Source: Haloplasmatales bacterium 4B
GTDB lineage: Bacteria > Bacillota_I > Bacilli_A > Haloplasmatales > Haloplasmataceae
Assembly: GCA_003586005.1 (NCBI GenBank)
Contig: NSKI01000016.1
Coordinates: 1 to 53,212, forward strand
Direction: 5' to 3'
DNA length: 53,212 nt
Below are positions 1-7,522 of the stretch, piece by piece. The notes beneath the pieces are model-generated. The model was not told where the DNA came from. It was given only the letters and a program-made list of their open reading frames with translations, and made no database searches. The stretch's first letter is position 1; the number at the start of each line of letters is the position of its first letter. Both the position numbers and the translations under genes were made by a program.

Positions 1-63
1 AATTCATTTAGAATCACCTTCCATTATATTTCAATATCCAATTAACCTTTACTTATTTAGATT
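1..63. repeat. Left arm of a 63-bp perfect inverted repeat around arsR
   Basis: Bases 1-63 are the exact reverse complement of 639-701. Identity stops abruptly at base 64; the left limit is unknown because the window starts here. The right arm carries the last arsR codons, the spacer, the ribosome-binding site and the first bases of the permease gene. The left arm therefore holds a minus-strand copy of that permease start (ATG at 7-5) reading out of the window. It may be a second, divergent permease copy, an invertible segment boundary, or a contig-end fold-back artefact. Confidence 0.93.
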
Positions 64-85
64 ATTAATAGTTTATCCAATTTAT

Positions 86-114
86 TATTTAATAACTACC
101 AATAATTATGTCAA
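86..114 (-). promoter_or_regulatory. Candidate leftward promoter upstream of the left repeat arm
   Basis: On the minus strand, TTGACA (114-109) is followed after 17 nt by TAAATA (91-86). Transcription would run left into the copied permease start at 7-5. This is a pattern match only, in very AT-rich DNA. The rest of 64-240 shows no gene. Confidence 0.4.
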
Positions 115-240
115 AATAATTCTCTACAATAACTTTCATTATTATAACATTTTTCCAAATAATTATATATTAATTTTTAACAATATACCAGATGTATTTT
201 AATTATTTTTTTAAAGTAAAATTATAAAATATTTTTTTAA

Positions 241-294
241 TTGACAAATTAAATTACTTGATAGTATAATACTTATATGCGTATAAAGGCATAT
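241..294 (+). promoter_or_regulatory. Promoter and probable ArsR operator of the arsenic operon
   Basis: TTGACA (241-246) and TATAAT (265-270) are separated by 18 nt. Just downstream, ATATGC (275-280) and GCATAT (289-294) form an inverted repeat with an 8-nt spacer, in the position expected for an ArsR/SmtB-family operator that blocks initiation. The promoter elements are clear; the operator role is inferred from the adjacent regulator gene. Confidence 0.8.
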
Positions 295-313
295 GATAAT
301 AGGAGGTGCAAAT

Positions 314-649
314 TTGAACAATTTAACAAATTTTTATAAAATACTATCCGATGAAACTAGAATAAGAATTCTTATGCTTCTAAAGCAAAAAAAATTATGT
401 GTTTGTGAGCTTTGTGGAATCATGGAAGAATCGCAACCTAAAATTTCTAAACATTTAGCGAAGTTAAGAGACATAGGGCTCATTATTGATGAGCGTCACC
501 AACAGTTTGTTTTTTATTCCTTGCGAAAAGATAACAAATTATATTTAGATACATTAAATATTTTAGTTGAAGCTATAGACGATTACCCTCTTATAAAAAA
601 AGATTTAGAAAAAAGCAAAGATGCTGAAAAATATATTGAATCTAAATAA
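314..649 (+). CDS. arsR: ArsR-family arsenite-responsive repressor
   Basis: Winged-helix repressor of 111 residues, first gene of the arsenic operon. The recognition region holds the pair C29-V-C31-E-L with a further C34. This matches the CVC metalloid-binding motif of classical ArsR proteins, whose As(III) or Sb(III) binding releases DNA. I chose the TTG start at 314 because AGGAGG (301-306) lies 7 nt before it; the longer frame from ATG 293 would place this site inside the gene and overlap the operator half-site. The last codons lie in the right inverted-repeat arm. The product very likely represses its own operon through the site at 275-294. Function rests on family motif and context. Confidence 0.93.
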   Translation: MNNLTNFYKILSDETRIRILMLLKQKKLCVCELCGIMEESQPKISKHLAKLRDIGLIIDERHQQFVFYSLRKDNKLYLDTLNILVEAIDDYPLIKKDLEKSKDAEKYIESK

Positions 650-701
650 GTAAAGGTTAATTGGATATTGAAATATAATGGAAGGTGATTCTAAATGAAT
701 T
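639..701. repeat. Right arm of the 63-bp inverted repeat
   Basis: Exact reverse complement of 1-63. It spans the arsR stop, the intergenic spacer, the GAAGGTGATT ribosome-binding site (681-690) and the first 7 bases of the permease gene. The arms enclose 575 bp carrying only arsR and its promoter, so recombination between arms would flip the regulator relative to the permease. Confidence 0.93.
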
Positions 702-1741
702 TTTTACAGCAAATCTTTAATTGGTTGAGCAATCAATTACTAAAAATGGACTGGCTTTATGATATAATAAAACTATTAGTTGAAAAAGTTTTTGGGCTAT
801 CTATGAAAACCAAAATTGGGGAAAGCACCCATTTCTTTATATATGATACAATTAAAATATTTATATTGTTATCAGTATTAATATTTATGATTTCATATAT
901 TCAAAGTTATTTTCCACCTGAAAGAACAAGAAAAATCTTAAGTAGAGTAAAAGGAATAAAGGGAAATTTATTAGGTGCCTTACTTGGAACTATTACACCT
1001 TTTTGCTCATGTTCAAGTATTCCGATATTTATTGGTTTTACTTCTGCAGGACTACCTCTAGGTGTAACATTTTCGTTTTTAATTTCTTCGCCTTTGGTTG
1101 ATTTAGCGTCATTTTTATTACTATTGTCATTCTTTGGTTGGGAAATTGCCACTGCATATGTTATAGTTGGCCTAGTTCTTGCGGTTTTTGGTGGTACAAT
1201 AATTGACAAATTAAAACTAGAGAAATACATTGAAGGTTATGTATTAGATATAAGAGATGTTGAATTAGCAAAGGAAAATAATAATGATAATGAAAATGAT
1301 ATTTTTGTTTTAAATAGGAAGGAAAGAATTAATTATTCAAAACAACAAGTGAAAGACATTATTAAAAAGGTATGGTTATATATATTAATTGGAGTAGGAA
1401 TAGGTGCTCTAATTCACAATTGGATACCTACGGATATAATAAATAACATTATTGGTAAAAACAATCCTTTTTCTGTGCTTATTGCTGCAATAGTAGCCAT
1501 TCCAATGTATGCTGACATATTTGGAACACTACCTATTGCTGAAGCGCTGTTTAATAAAGGTGTGGGTATTGGAACTATATTAACATTCATGATGGGAGTA
1601 ACAGCATTATCATTACCATCAATCATTTTGTTGAGTAAAGTAGTTAAAAAGAAACTTTTAATTATATTTGTTTCCATAGTTTCAATGGGTATTATAATTA
1701 TTGGCTATTTATTTAACGCTTTTTCATATATTTTTATTTAG
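695..1741 (+). CDS. arsP: ArsP-like permease (COG0701/DUF318)
   Basis: Polytopic inner-membrane permease of 348 residues with about eight hydrophobic segments. A hallmark stretch, FCSCSSIPIFIGFTSAGLPL, lies near residues 106-125; the Cys pair there is typical of the COG0701 permeases that include ArsP, an exporter of trivalent organoarsenicals. A charged cytoplasmic loop (about residues 185-220) separates the two halves. It follows arsR by 45 nt and a thioredoxin-like gene comes 11 nt later, the usual company of these permeases in Firmicutes. Substrate (methylarsenite, arsenite or another metal) cannot be fixed from sequence. Its first bases lie inside the inverted repeat, so a second copy may start at the left edge. 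Confidence 0.85.
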   Translation: MNFLQQIFNWLSNQLLKMDWLYDIIKLLVEKVFGLSMKTKIGESTHFFIYDTIKIFILLSVLIFMISYIQSYFPPERTRKILSRVKGIKGNLLGALLGTITPFCSCSSIPIFIGFTSAGLPLGVTFSFLISSPLVDLASFLLLLSFFGWEIATAYVIVGLVLAVFGGTIIDKLKLEKYIEGYVLDIRDVELAKENNNDNENDIFVLNRKERINYSKQQVKDIIKKVWLYILIGVGIGALIHNWIPTDIINNIIGKNNPFSVLIAAIVAIPMYADIFGTLPIAEALFNKGVGIGTILTFMMGVTALSLPSIILLSKVVKKKLLIIFVSIVSMGIIIIGYLFNAFSYIFI

Positions 1742-1752
1742 GAGGAAAAATG

Positions 1753-1980
1753 ATGAATATTAAAATTTTAGGTTCAGGTTGTACAAATTGTAAAAAACTT
1801 GAAGAAAATACGAAAAAGGCTGTAGCTGAATTAGGACTTGTTGCTACATTCGAAAAAGTTACTGACTACAAAGACATTGTTTCTTATGGTGTTATGAAAA
1901 CACCTGGTTTAGTAGTAGATGGTAAAGTTAAACTAACTGGTAGAGTACCATCAACAGAAGAAATTAAAAAATATTTGTAA
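1753..1980 (+). CDS. Small thioredoxin/glutaredoxin-like protein
   Basis: Cytoplasmic 75-residue protein of the TM0996/MTH895 type: a minimal thioredoxin fold with a redox pair GSGCTNCKKL (C10, C13) after the first strand and a cis-Pro-like TPGLVVDG near residue 57. Two ATGs occur in tandem at 1750 and 1753; GGAGG at 1741-1745 has better spacing to the second, so I used it. These proteins are regularly encoded directly after COG0701 permeases in arsenic operons and probably reduce or deliver the substrate or protect permease cysteines. That role is inference from context, but fold assignment is firm. Confidence 0.85.
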   Translation: MNIKILGSGCTNCKKLEENTKKAVAELGLVATFEKVTDYKDIVSYGVMKTPGLVVDGKVKLTGRVPSTEEIKKYL

Positions 1981-2008
1981 CTAATTCGTACGATTTGGAG
2001 GAATATAT

Positions 2009-2527
2009 TTGGTTAATAGCAATATTTGTTTTGATGAATCAGTTGTGATTGATTTCTTATATTTAGACCTAAATATATGTGAACGTTGTAAAGGTACAGA
2101 TTTAGCATTAGATGATGCATTAAATGACGTAGCAAGCGTCTTAAAGGCATCAGGTAAAGAAGTAATTGTCAATAAAATTAATGTTAATAGCGAAGTTTTG
2201 GCAATTACTTATAAATTCATGAGTTCTCCAACTATTAGAGTAAATGGGCAAGATATCCAAATGGTAATAAAGGAAGATAATTGTGATTCTTGCGGTAGTT
2301 TATGTGGAGACAAAGTCGATTGTCGTACGTGGGTTTACCAAGGGAATGAATATTCTACTCCACCAAAAGCATTGATTATTGAATCAATATTAAAAATAGT
2401 CTATGCTAATAAAAAATCAGATATAAAGCAAGAATATAAAATTCCTGAGAATTTAAAAAACTTTTATAAAAAAATGAAGGATAAGACACAAAAAAAGCCA
2501 TCAAAGTTATTTCTATCTAGGAAATAA
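2009..2527 (+). CDS. DUF2703 cysteine-rich protein of the arsenic operon
   Basis: 172 residues starting with TTG, preceded by GGAGGA at 1997-2002. The central part matches the DUF2703 family pattern: an N-terminal strand with CERC (C24, C27), then SSPTIRVNGQDI near residues 72-83, and a Cys cluster C92, C95, C99, C105 ending in a CRTWVY motif. The layout suggests a thioredoxin-like fold with extra metal or metalloid ligands. A Lys-rich tail of about 40 residues follows. Members often sit in arsenic or mercury gene clusters; no biochemical role is established that I know of. It is the last gene before a long hairpin. Confidence 0.82.
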   Translation: MVNSNICFDESVVIDFLYLDLNICERCKGTDLALDDALNDVASVLKASGKEVIVNKINVNSEVLAITYKFMSSPTIRVNGQDIQMVIKEDNCDSCGSLCGDKVDCRTWVYQGNEYSTPPKALIIESILKIVYANKKSDIKQEYKIPENLKNFYKKMKDKTQKKPSKLFLSRK

Positions 2528-2530
2528 AGG

Positions 2531-2636
2531 AAAGACAGAGCGTTTAATATGATCACCTTTTTGCAAATAGTACTATTAATTTTTATGTACTATCTACTTA
2601 GAGAATCATATTGACTTAGGCTCTGTCTTTTTAAAA
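2531..2636 (+). terminator. Long compound hairpin ending the arsenic operon
   Basis: Three nested arm pairs match exactly: AAAGACAGAGC 2531-2541 with 2620-2630, AATATGAT 2546-2553 with 2605-2612, and ATAGTAC 2567-2573 with 2587-2593. The outer stem is followed by TTTTT, so it can terminate transcription. A 100-nt hairpin with such clean outer arms is much longer than a normal terminator and could be a small palindromic or MITE-like element; no target-site duplication is visible. The remainder to 2750 holds only a 9-bp inverted repeat (2659-2667 with 2686-2694). Confidence 0.75.
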
Positions 2637-2747
2637 TTTAACTAACACACAAATGATATGTAAATCCCCATTTAAAACTAACTTAGGATTTACACTTAAT
2701 CAATATAATATTAACTCGATTACATTACCATGGAAATATACAAACAA

Positions 2748-2793
2748 GAAAATACAGTTAGTTAAATTCTTTGAGAATGTAAACTAACTGTAT
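2748..2793 (-). terminator. Terminator of the copper operon
   Basis: Perfect 12-bp stem, 2752-2763 with 2782-2793 and an 18-nt loop. Read on the minus strand it is followed by TTTCTTG. It lies 26 nt after the copZ stop. T-rich tails on both sides mean it could also act on + transcripts. Confidence 0.8.
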
Positions 2794-2818
2794 CTTTTAA
2801 AATTCTTCACTTAACAAA

Positions 2819-3034
2819 TTATAATAAATCTATTCCAACAACCTCGTACCCTACTTCATCAATTGCCAATTTAATATCTTCATCTTTAACATTATCATTT
2901 GCATTTAATAAAGCATATTTCCCTTCTAAAGATACATTTACATTTGTTATTCCACTCAATTCAGATAACGCCTCTGTAACATGCATAACACAGTGTCCGC
3001 AGCTCATTCCTTCAATTAAAATTTTCTTTTTCAT
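2819..3034 (-). CDS. copZ: Copper chaperone CopZ
   Basis: A single heavy-metal-associated domain of 71 residues with the Cu(I)-binding motif GMSCGHC near residues 9-15. It is a cytoplasmic carrier that hands copper to the amino-terminal domains of CopA. AGGAGG lies 7 nt before the ATG. The gene follows copA by 24 nt in the csoR-copA-copZ order, so it is almost certainly co-transcribed and induced by copper through CsoR. Length and motif are normal for the family. Confidence 0.93.
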   Translation of the reverse strand: MKKKILIEGMSCGHCVMHVTEALSELSGITNVNVSLEGKYALLNANDNVKDEDIKLAIDEVGYEVVGIDLL

Positions 3035-3058
3035 TATATATTCCTCCTATATATTTTT

Positions 3059-5518
3059 TTATTTTGCTGGTTTAAATCTTTTTAATCTTAATGCATTTAG
3101 TAATACTGAAACAGAACTAAAACTCATCGCTAAAGCTGCAATCATCGGTTTCAAAAGTGGACCATCAAAGATATATAACAGCCCCATAGCAATTGGTATA
3201 CCCAAAGAATTATAAGCAAATGCCCAAAATAAATTTTCTTTAATATTTCTTATAGTACTTTTACTTAAACTTATTGCTGTAGGAACATCCATTAAATTAC
3301 TTCTCATAAGCACTATATCTGCTGATTCTATAGCAACATCAGTTCCTGAGCCGATTGCGATACCAATATCAGCTTGAGCTAATGCTGGTGCATCATTTAT
3401 TCCATCACCAACCATTGCTACTTTCTCCCCTTTTTCCTGAAGTTTTCTTACTTCGTTAGCCTTATCTTCAGGAAGAACCTCAGCTAAAACTATATCGATA
3501 CCAACTTGTTTAGCAATCGCTTTGGCAGTTCTTTTATTATCACCAGTAATCATCGCTACTTGGATACCCATTTGATGAAGCTTTTCAACAGCTAACTTAC
3601 TATGCTCTTTAACGACATCAGCAACTGCGATAATTCCGGATAATTTTTTGTTAATGGCTACATACATTGGCGTTTTGCCTTCGCTAGCAAGTTTATCTGA
3701 GATATCTTCTAGATTTTCTAAATCGATATTATTTTCAATTATTAATTTTCTATTTCCGAGTAATATATCATTACCATTAATTCTAACTTCAATTCCATGA
3801 CCTGGTATTGCTTTAAATGACTCATGAGAAATTAATTCTAACCCTAGATCTTCTGCACCTATCACAATTGCTTCTCCAAGTGGATGTTCCGAACCTTTTT
3901 CTGCTGATGCGGCGTATTGCAATAATTCATTTTGTGTTATATTATTGTTAACAATTATATCTGTTACCTTTGGTTTACCCTCTGTAATCGTACCTGTTTT
4001 ATCAAATACAATTGTTTTTATCTTATGCGTAGTTTCTAGTGCTCCTCCACTTTTAATCAAGACTCCATACTCTGCACCTTTACCAGTTCCAACCATAATA
4101 GCCGTTGGCGTTGCTAATCCCAAAGCACAAGGACATGCAATTACTAAAACGGAAATAAATATTGTTAATGAAAATATAGTTGATTTATCACCAATAAAAT
4201 ACCAAGCAAGTGCGGATACTGCAGCAATTACTAAAACAACAGGAACAAAATACCCAGAAATTATATCAGCTAATTTAGCTATAGGAGCCTTAGAACCTTG
4301 AGCATCTTCTACTAGTTTAATAATTTGCGCTAAAGCTGTATCTTTACCAACTTTTGTAGCTCTATATTTTATCGTACCATTTTTATTGATACTAGCTCCA
4401 ATAATATTATCGCCAGAAGTTTTTTCTACAGGAATGCTTTCACCTGTAAGCATCGACTCATCGACTGATGTATTACCCTCCACAACTTCTCCATCAACAG
4501 GCATTTTTTCTCCTGGTTTTACGATAATAATATCTCCAACTTCAACTTCTTCAATAGATAAATCTATTTCTTTACCATCTTTAAGAATGATTGCTGTTTT
4601 AGGTGCTAAACCCATTAATTTTTTTATTGCTTCTGATGTTTTTCCTTTTGTTACTGCTTCTAAATATTTTCCAAGCAATATCAATGTTATAATTACGCCA
4701 GCAGCTTCAAAATACAATTCGCCTGTATACTCAACATTTCCATTATATATCTGCACAATAGCATATAAGCCATATAAAAAAGCAGCTGAGCTACCTATAG
4801 CAATAAGTGAATCCATATTAGGGCTCCGTTTAATTAATGTCTTAAATCCAACTGTAAAGAACTTATAACCAGCAATCATCACTGGTATAGTTAAAAGAAG
4901 TTGAGTTATCGCAAAAATCCTAGGATTTATCATTGGGTCAATAAAACCAGGTAAATTTAAACCAATTAAATCACCAAGCATGTGTCCCATTGCTATATAA
5001 AGTAGGGGAATTGTAAAAACAGCTGATACAATAAACTTTTTTAATAAAAGTTGTATTTCTTTTTCTTTTTTCGCTTTATCAGCGTCTATAGTTGTTTCTA
5101 CTTCTACTGCTTTATAGCCAGCCTTTTCTACAGCGTTTTTAATGTTTACGACATTTACTAAAGTTGGTTCATAGCTAATATTTAACTTCTCTGTTGCGAA
5201 GTTAACATTTACAGCTGTAACTCCATCGAGTTTTTTAGTTGCTCTTTCTACCGCTTTTACGCATGAAGCACAAGTCATTCCTTCAATAGTAAATTTTTTA
5301 CTAACAGCCTCCGTTGTGGCTTTATATCCAGCTTTTTCAACAGCTGATTGTATTTCTCTACTAGAAATTTTAGTTTCATCAAAATTAATATTTAACTTCT
5401 CTGTAGCGAAATTAACATTTACTTCTGTGACTCCATCTAGTTTTTTTGTTGCTCTTTCAATTGCTTTTGCACAAGATGCGCAAGTCATTCCTTCTAGTTT
5501 AAAAACTTTTTTATCCAT
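3059..5518 (-). CDS. copA: Cu(I)-exporting P1B-type ATPase
   Basis: 819 residues. Two amino-terminal metal-binding domains (about 4-67 and 74-138) each carry GMTCASC. Then come eight membrane helices, the actuator motif TGES, the transmembrane copper site CPC (about residue 461), the phosphorylation site DKTGT (about 506), the nucleotide-site HPL motif and the hinge GDGINDAP. The last helix has [15 protein letters not shown] with the Met and Ser residues typical of Cu(I) pumps. It exports cytosolic copper using ATP. The two metal-binding domains are strikingly alike, down to [16 protein letters not shown] in both, suggesting an internal duplication. It lies between csoR (16 nt) and copZ (24 nt). 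Confidence 0.96.
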   Translation of the reverse strand: MDKKVFKLEGMTCASCAKAIERATKKLDGVTEVNVNFATEKLNINFDETKISSREIQSAVEKAGYKATTEAVSKKFTIEGMTCASCVKAVERATKKLDGVTAVNVNFATEKLNISYEPTLVNVVNIKNAVEKAGYKAVEVETTIDADKAKKEKEIQLLLKKFIVSAVFTIPLLYIAMGHMLGDLIGLNLPGFIDPMINPRIFAITQLLLTIPVMIAGYKFFTVGFKTLIKRSPNMDSLIAIGSSAAFLYGLYAIVQIYNGNVEYTGELYFEAAGVIITLILLGKYLEAVTKGKTSEAIKKLMGLAPKTAIILKDGKEIDLSIEEVEVGDIIIVKPGEKMPVDGEVVEGNTSVDESMLTGESIPVEKTSGDNIIGASINKNGTIKYRATKVGKDTALAQIIKLVEDAQGSKAPIAKLADIISGYFVPVVLVIAAVSALAWYFIGDKSTIFSLTIFISVLVIACPCALGLATPTAIMVGTGKGAEYGVLIKSGGALETTHKIKTIVFDKTGTITEGKPKVTDIIVNNNITQNELLQYAASAEKGSEHPLGEAIVIGAEDLGLELISHESFKAIPGHGIEVRINGNDILLGNRKLIIENNIDLENLEDISDKLASEGKTPMYVAINKKLSGIIAVADVVKEHSKLAVEKLHQMGIQVAMITGDNKRTAKAIAKQVGIDIVLAEVLPEDKANEVRKLQEKGEKVAMVGDGINDAPALAQADIGIAIGSGTDVAIESADIVLMRSNLMDVPTAISLSKSTIRNIKENLFWAFAYNSLGIPIAMGLLYIFDGPLLKPMIAALAMSFSSVSVLLNALRLKRFKPAK

Positions 5519-5534
5519 TTCTTACTCCTTCTTA

Positions 5535-5801
5535 TTATTTATCAGCTAGCCTAGATAATATTTCCATTATTTCAATAATTTTTTCATTGCCATTACCATG
5601 TTCAAAAGCTTCTTTAACACAGCTATTCATATGCTGTTCTAATATCAACAAGTTAGCCTTTTTCAAAAGAGATTGCGCTGCCATAATTTGATTTGATATA
5701 TCAACACAATACCTGTTATCATTTAACATTTTTATAACTGCTTCAATCTGACCTCTTGCAGTTTGTAGTGATTGTAGTGCTTTTTTTCGATGACTATTCA
5801 T
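5535..5801 (-). CDS. csoR: Copper-sensing repressor CsoR
   Basis: All-helical DUF156-type repressor of 88 residues. The Cu(I) ligand set C32, H57 and C61 is intact (YCVDIS and LEQHMNSC), equivalent to the Cys-His-Cys site of characterised CsoR proteins. Copper binding releases the operator and opens the csoR-copA-copZ operon. GGAGG lies 7 nt before the ATG. A GC-rich operator sits directly upstream at 5817-5835, as expected for autoregulation. CsoR relatives sensing nickel or formaldehyde differ in ligands, so copper is the best reading. Confidence 0.94.
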   Translation of the reverse strand: MNSHRKKALQSLQTARGQIEAVIKMLNDNRYCVDISNQIMAAQSLLKKANLLILEQHMNSCVKEAFEHGNGNEKIIEIMEILSRLADK

Positions 5802-5816
5802 AACTGACCTCCGTTC

Positions 5817-5870
5817 ACCCCCTGGGTAGGGGGGTATTTATATAATAATACTATAAATAAAGGTCGTCAA
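5817..5870 (-). promoter_or_regulatory. CsoR-controlled promoter of the copper operon
   Basis: On the minus strand TTGACG (5870-5865) and TATTAT (5847-5842) are 17 nt apart. Immediately downstream, ACCCCCCTACCCAGGGGGT (5835-5817) is a G/C-tract inverted repeat of the kind bound by CsoR. It stands out in AT-rich DNA and overlaps the start of the transcript. Confidence 0.87.
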
Positions 5871-5913
5871 GTATTTTATTTATAGTAGTTTATGGACTTT
5901 TATTATTTATATA

Positions 5914-5957
5914 AAAAATCACCTCTTAAGTTTACTAACTTAGGAAGTGATTTTTTA
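5914..5957. terminator. Bidirectional terminator after the cyclophilin gene
   Basis: The stem pairs AAAATCACCTCTTAAGTT with AACTTAGGAAGTGATTTT around a short ACT loop, with A and T runs on both sides. It lies directly after the cyclophilin stop on the minus strand. Confidence 0.8.
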
Positions 5958-5960
5958 ACA

Positions 5961-6479
5961 TTATATTGTAACAGGTTCTGGATAATTAGTTCCAAGAGTA
6001 TCTACTATAACTTTTTTTATTACTTGAGGAGTGATTGGTTTATCAGAGGCATTTGTTTGGACTTTTGCTATTTCATCAACAACATCAAGACCGTTAAGCA
6101 CTTTTCCAAACGCTGCATATTCCCCGTTTAAATGCGGAGAATCATGATGCATGATAAAAAATTGACTTCCTGCTGAATTAGGATCAAATGCCCTTGCCAT
6201 AGAAATTACACCACGACTATGATTTAAATTGTTTTCAAATCCATTTGACTTAAATTCGCCTTTAATACCATATCCAGGTCCACCGGTCCCATTTTTTTGG
6301 GGACATCCACCTTGAATCATAAAACCTTCAATTACACGATGGAAAATTAAGTCATTATAAAAACCTTTGTTTATTAAACTTATAAAATTATTAACCGTAT
6401 TTGGGGCAATATCTGGATATAACTCTAACTGAATCTTCTTTCCATTTTCCATTTCAATTGTTACTAAGGGATTGCTCAT
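5961..6479 (-). CDS. Cyclophilin-type peptidyl-prolyl isomerase
   Basis: Cytoplasmic 172-residue prolyl isomerase. The catalytic core is present: FHRVIEGFMIQGG (Arg and Phe of the active site), GVISMAR, NSAGSQFFI and FGKVLNGLDVVD. No signal peptide is seen. I start at the ATG at 6479 because AGGTG ends 6 nt before it; a GTG three codons upstream overlaps that site. It has its own promoter (6524-6553) and terminator and so stands alone between the copper operon and the fmt cluster. Length is typical of small bacterial PpiB-like enzymes. Confidence 0.93.
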   Translation of the reverse strand: MSNPLVTIEMENGKKIQLELYPDIAPNTVNNFISLINKGFYNDLIFHRVIEGFMIQGGCPQKNGTGGPGYGIKGEFKSNGFENNLNHSRGVISMARAFDPNSAGSQFFIMHHDSPHLNGEYAAFGKVLNGLDVVDEIAKVQTNASDKPITPQVIKKVIVDTLGTNYPEPVTI

Positions 6480-6523
6480 TTTCTTCACCTACTATATTTT
6501 TTTGTAATAATTTACATATTTAT

Positions 6524-6553
6524 ATTATAATAAATTTATGGGGTATAATTCAA
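6524..6553 (-). promoter_or_regulatory. Promoter of the cyclophilin gene
   Basis: On the minus strand TTGAAT (6553-6548), an 18-nt spacer and TATAAT (6529-6524), 45 nt before the gene start. Confidence 0.65.
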
Positions 6554-6576
6554 TGACTATTTAAATAAAATTATAT

Positions 6577-7506
6577 TTATTCAAATTTTAAACCGATTGC
6601 AAATGGATGCTTCCCATTAAAGACATTTTTTAGTAATTGTCTTTTCTTACCTTCTAGTTGAACTTCTAAAACTTTAATACAAGTTGAATTTCTCGTAGCA
6701 ACTAAAATACCATCTTTATCTATACGTATAATTTCTCCTGGTTTATGCTTATGAATATAAGTTACTTCTTCACTTTTATAAATTTTAACTCTTTTACCAT
6801 TTAAAAATGTATGAGCTCCTGGCCATGGATCCAGCCCTCTAATTTGATTATAAATATCTTCACCAGATTTGTTCCATTTAATTAACTCATTAATCGGTTT
6901 AATATTATAAGCATAAGTTGCTTGGAGATGATTTTGTTCTATTCTCTCATTAGTCTTATTAAAAATACTAGGTAATATTTCTATTAGGAGCTTAGCACCA
7001 AGTTGACTTAACAACTTATGCAAGTCTAAAACATTGTCCTTATGGTCAATTTCAATTGCTTTTTGGGAAATAATATCTCCCTCATCCATTTTTTCACTCA
7101 TATACATGATACTAATACCTGATGTTTTACACCCATCGATAATCGCTTGATGAATCGGAGCGCCTCCGCGATATTTAGGAAGCAATGAGGCATGAACATT
7201 TATTGCTTTATAAGGTGGGGTTTCAAGTAATATTTTAGGGATAATTTGCCCATATGCACATGTAATAATTAGATCTGGTTCCCATAACAAAACCTGTTTA
7301 TAATCTTGTTTAATTTTTTCCGGTTGAAAAACTGGTATTTGATATTTATTAGCCAATTTTTTAACTGGAGGAGCAGTTTTAATTTGCTTACGCCCAACTA
7401 ATTTATCTGGTTGGGTTACAACACCTACAACTTCATAATTGCTATCAATTAAAGCCTGTAATATATTAAGTGAAAAATCTGGTGTTCCCATAAATACTAT
7501 TTTCAT
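6577..7506 (-). CDS. fmt: Methionyl-tRNA formyltransferase
   Basis: 309 residues. It formylates initiator Met-tRNA with 10-formyl-THF. The amino terminus MKIVFMGTPDF and the catalytic region INVHASLLPKYRGGAPI, with Asn-His and a following GDI-type motif (EKMDEGDII), are diagnostic; the carboxy-terminal OB domain carries LDPWPGAHT. The start at 7506 has AAGGAG 7 nt upstream; an upstream in-frame extension would overlap priA and lacks such a site. It follows priA by 16 nt in the frequent priA-fmt order of Firmicutes. No def gene is adjacent. Confidence 0.96.
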   Translation of the reverse strand: MKIVFMGTPDFSLNILQALIDSNYEVVGVVTQPDKLVGRKQIKTAPPVKKLANKYQIPVFQPEKIKQDYKQVLLWEPDLIITCAYGQIIPKILLETPPYKAINVHASLLPKYRGGAPIHQAIIDGCKTSGISIMYMSEKMDEGDIISQKAIEIDHKDNVLDLHKLLSQLGAKLLIEILPSIFNKTNERIEQNHLQATYAYNIKPINELIKWNKSGEDIYNQIRGLDPWPGAHTFLNGKRVKIYKSEEVTYIHKHKPGEIIRIDKDGILVATRNSTCIKVLEVQLEGKKRQLLKNVFNGKHPFAIGLKFE

Positions 7507-7522
7507 TATTTTCTCCTTTTTA

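Noticed and set aside
293-313. Upstream ATG start for arsR
   Set aside because: It would put AGGAGG inside the gene and overlap the operator half-site; the TTG at 314 has correct spacing.
4386-4868. Open + frame of 160 codons inside copA
   Set aside because: It lies fully antisense to conserved CopA coding sequence, has Ser/Pro/Ile-rich composition typical of reverse-strand shadows and no ribosome-binding site.
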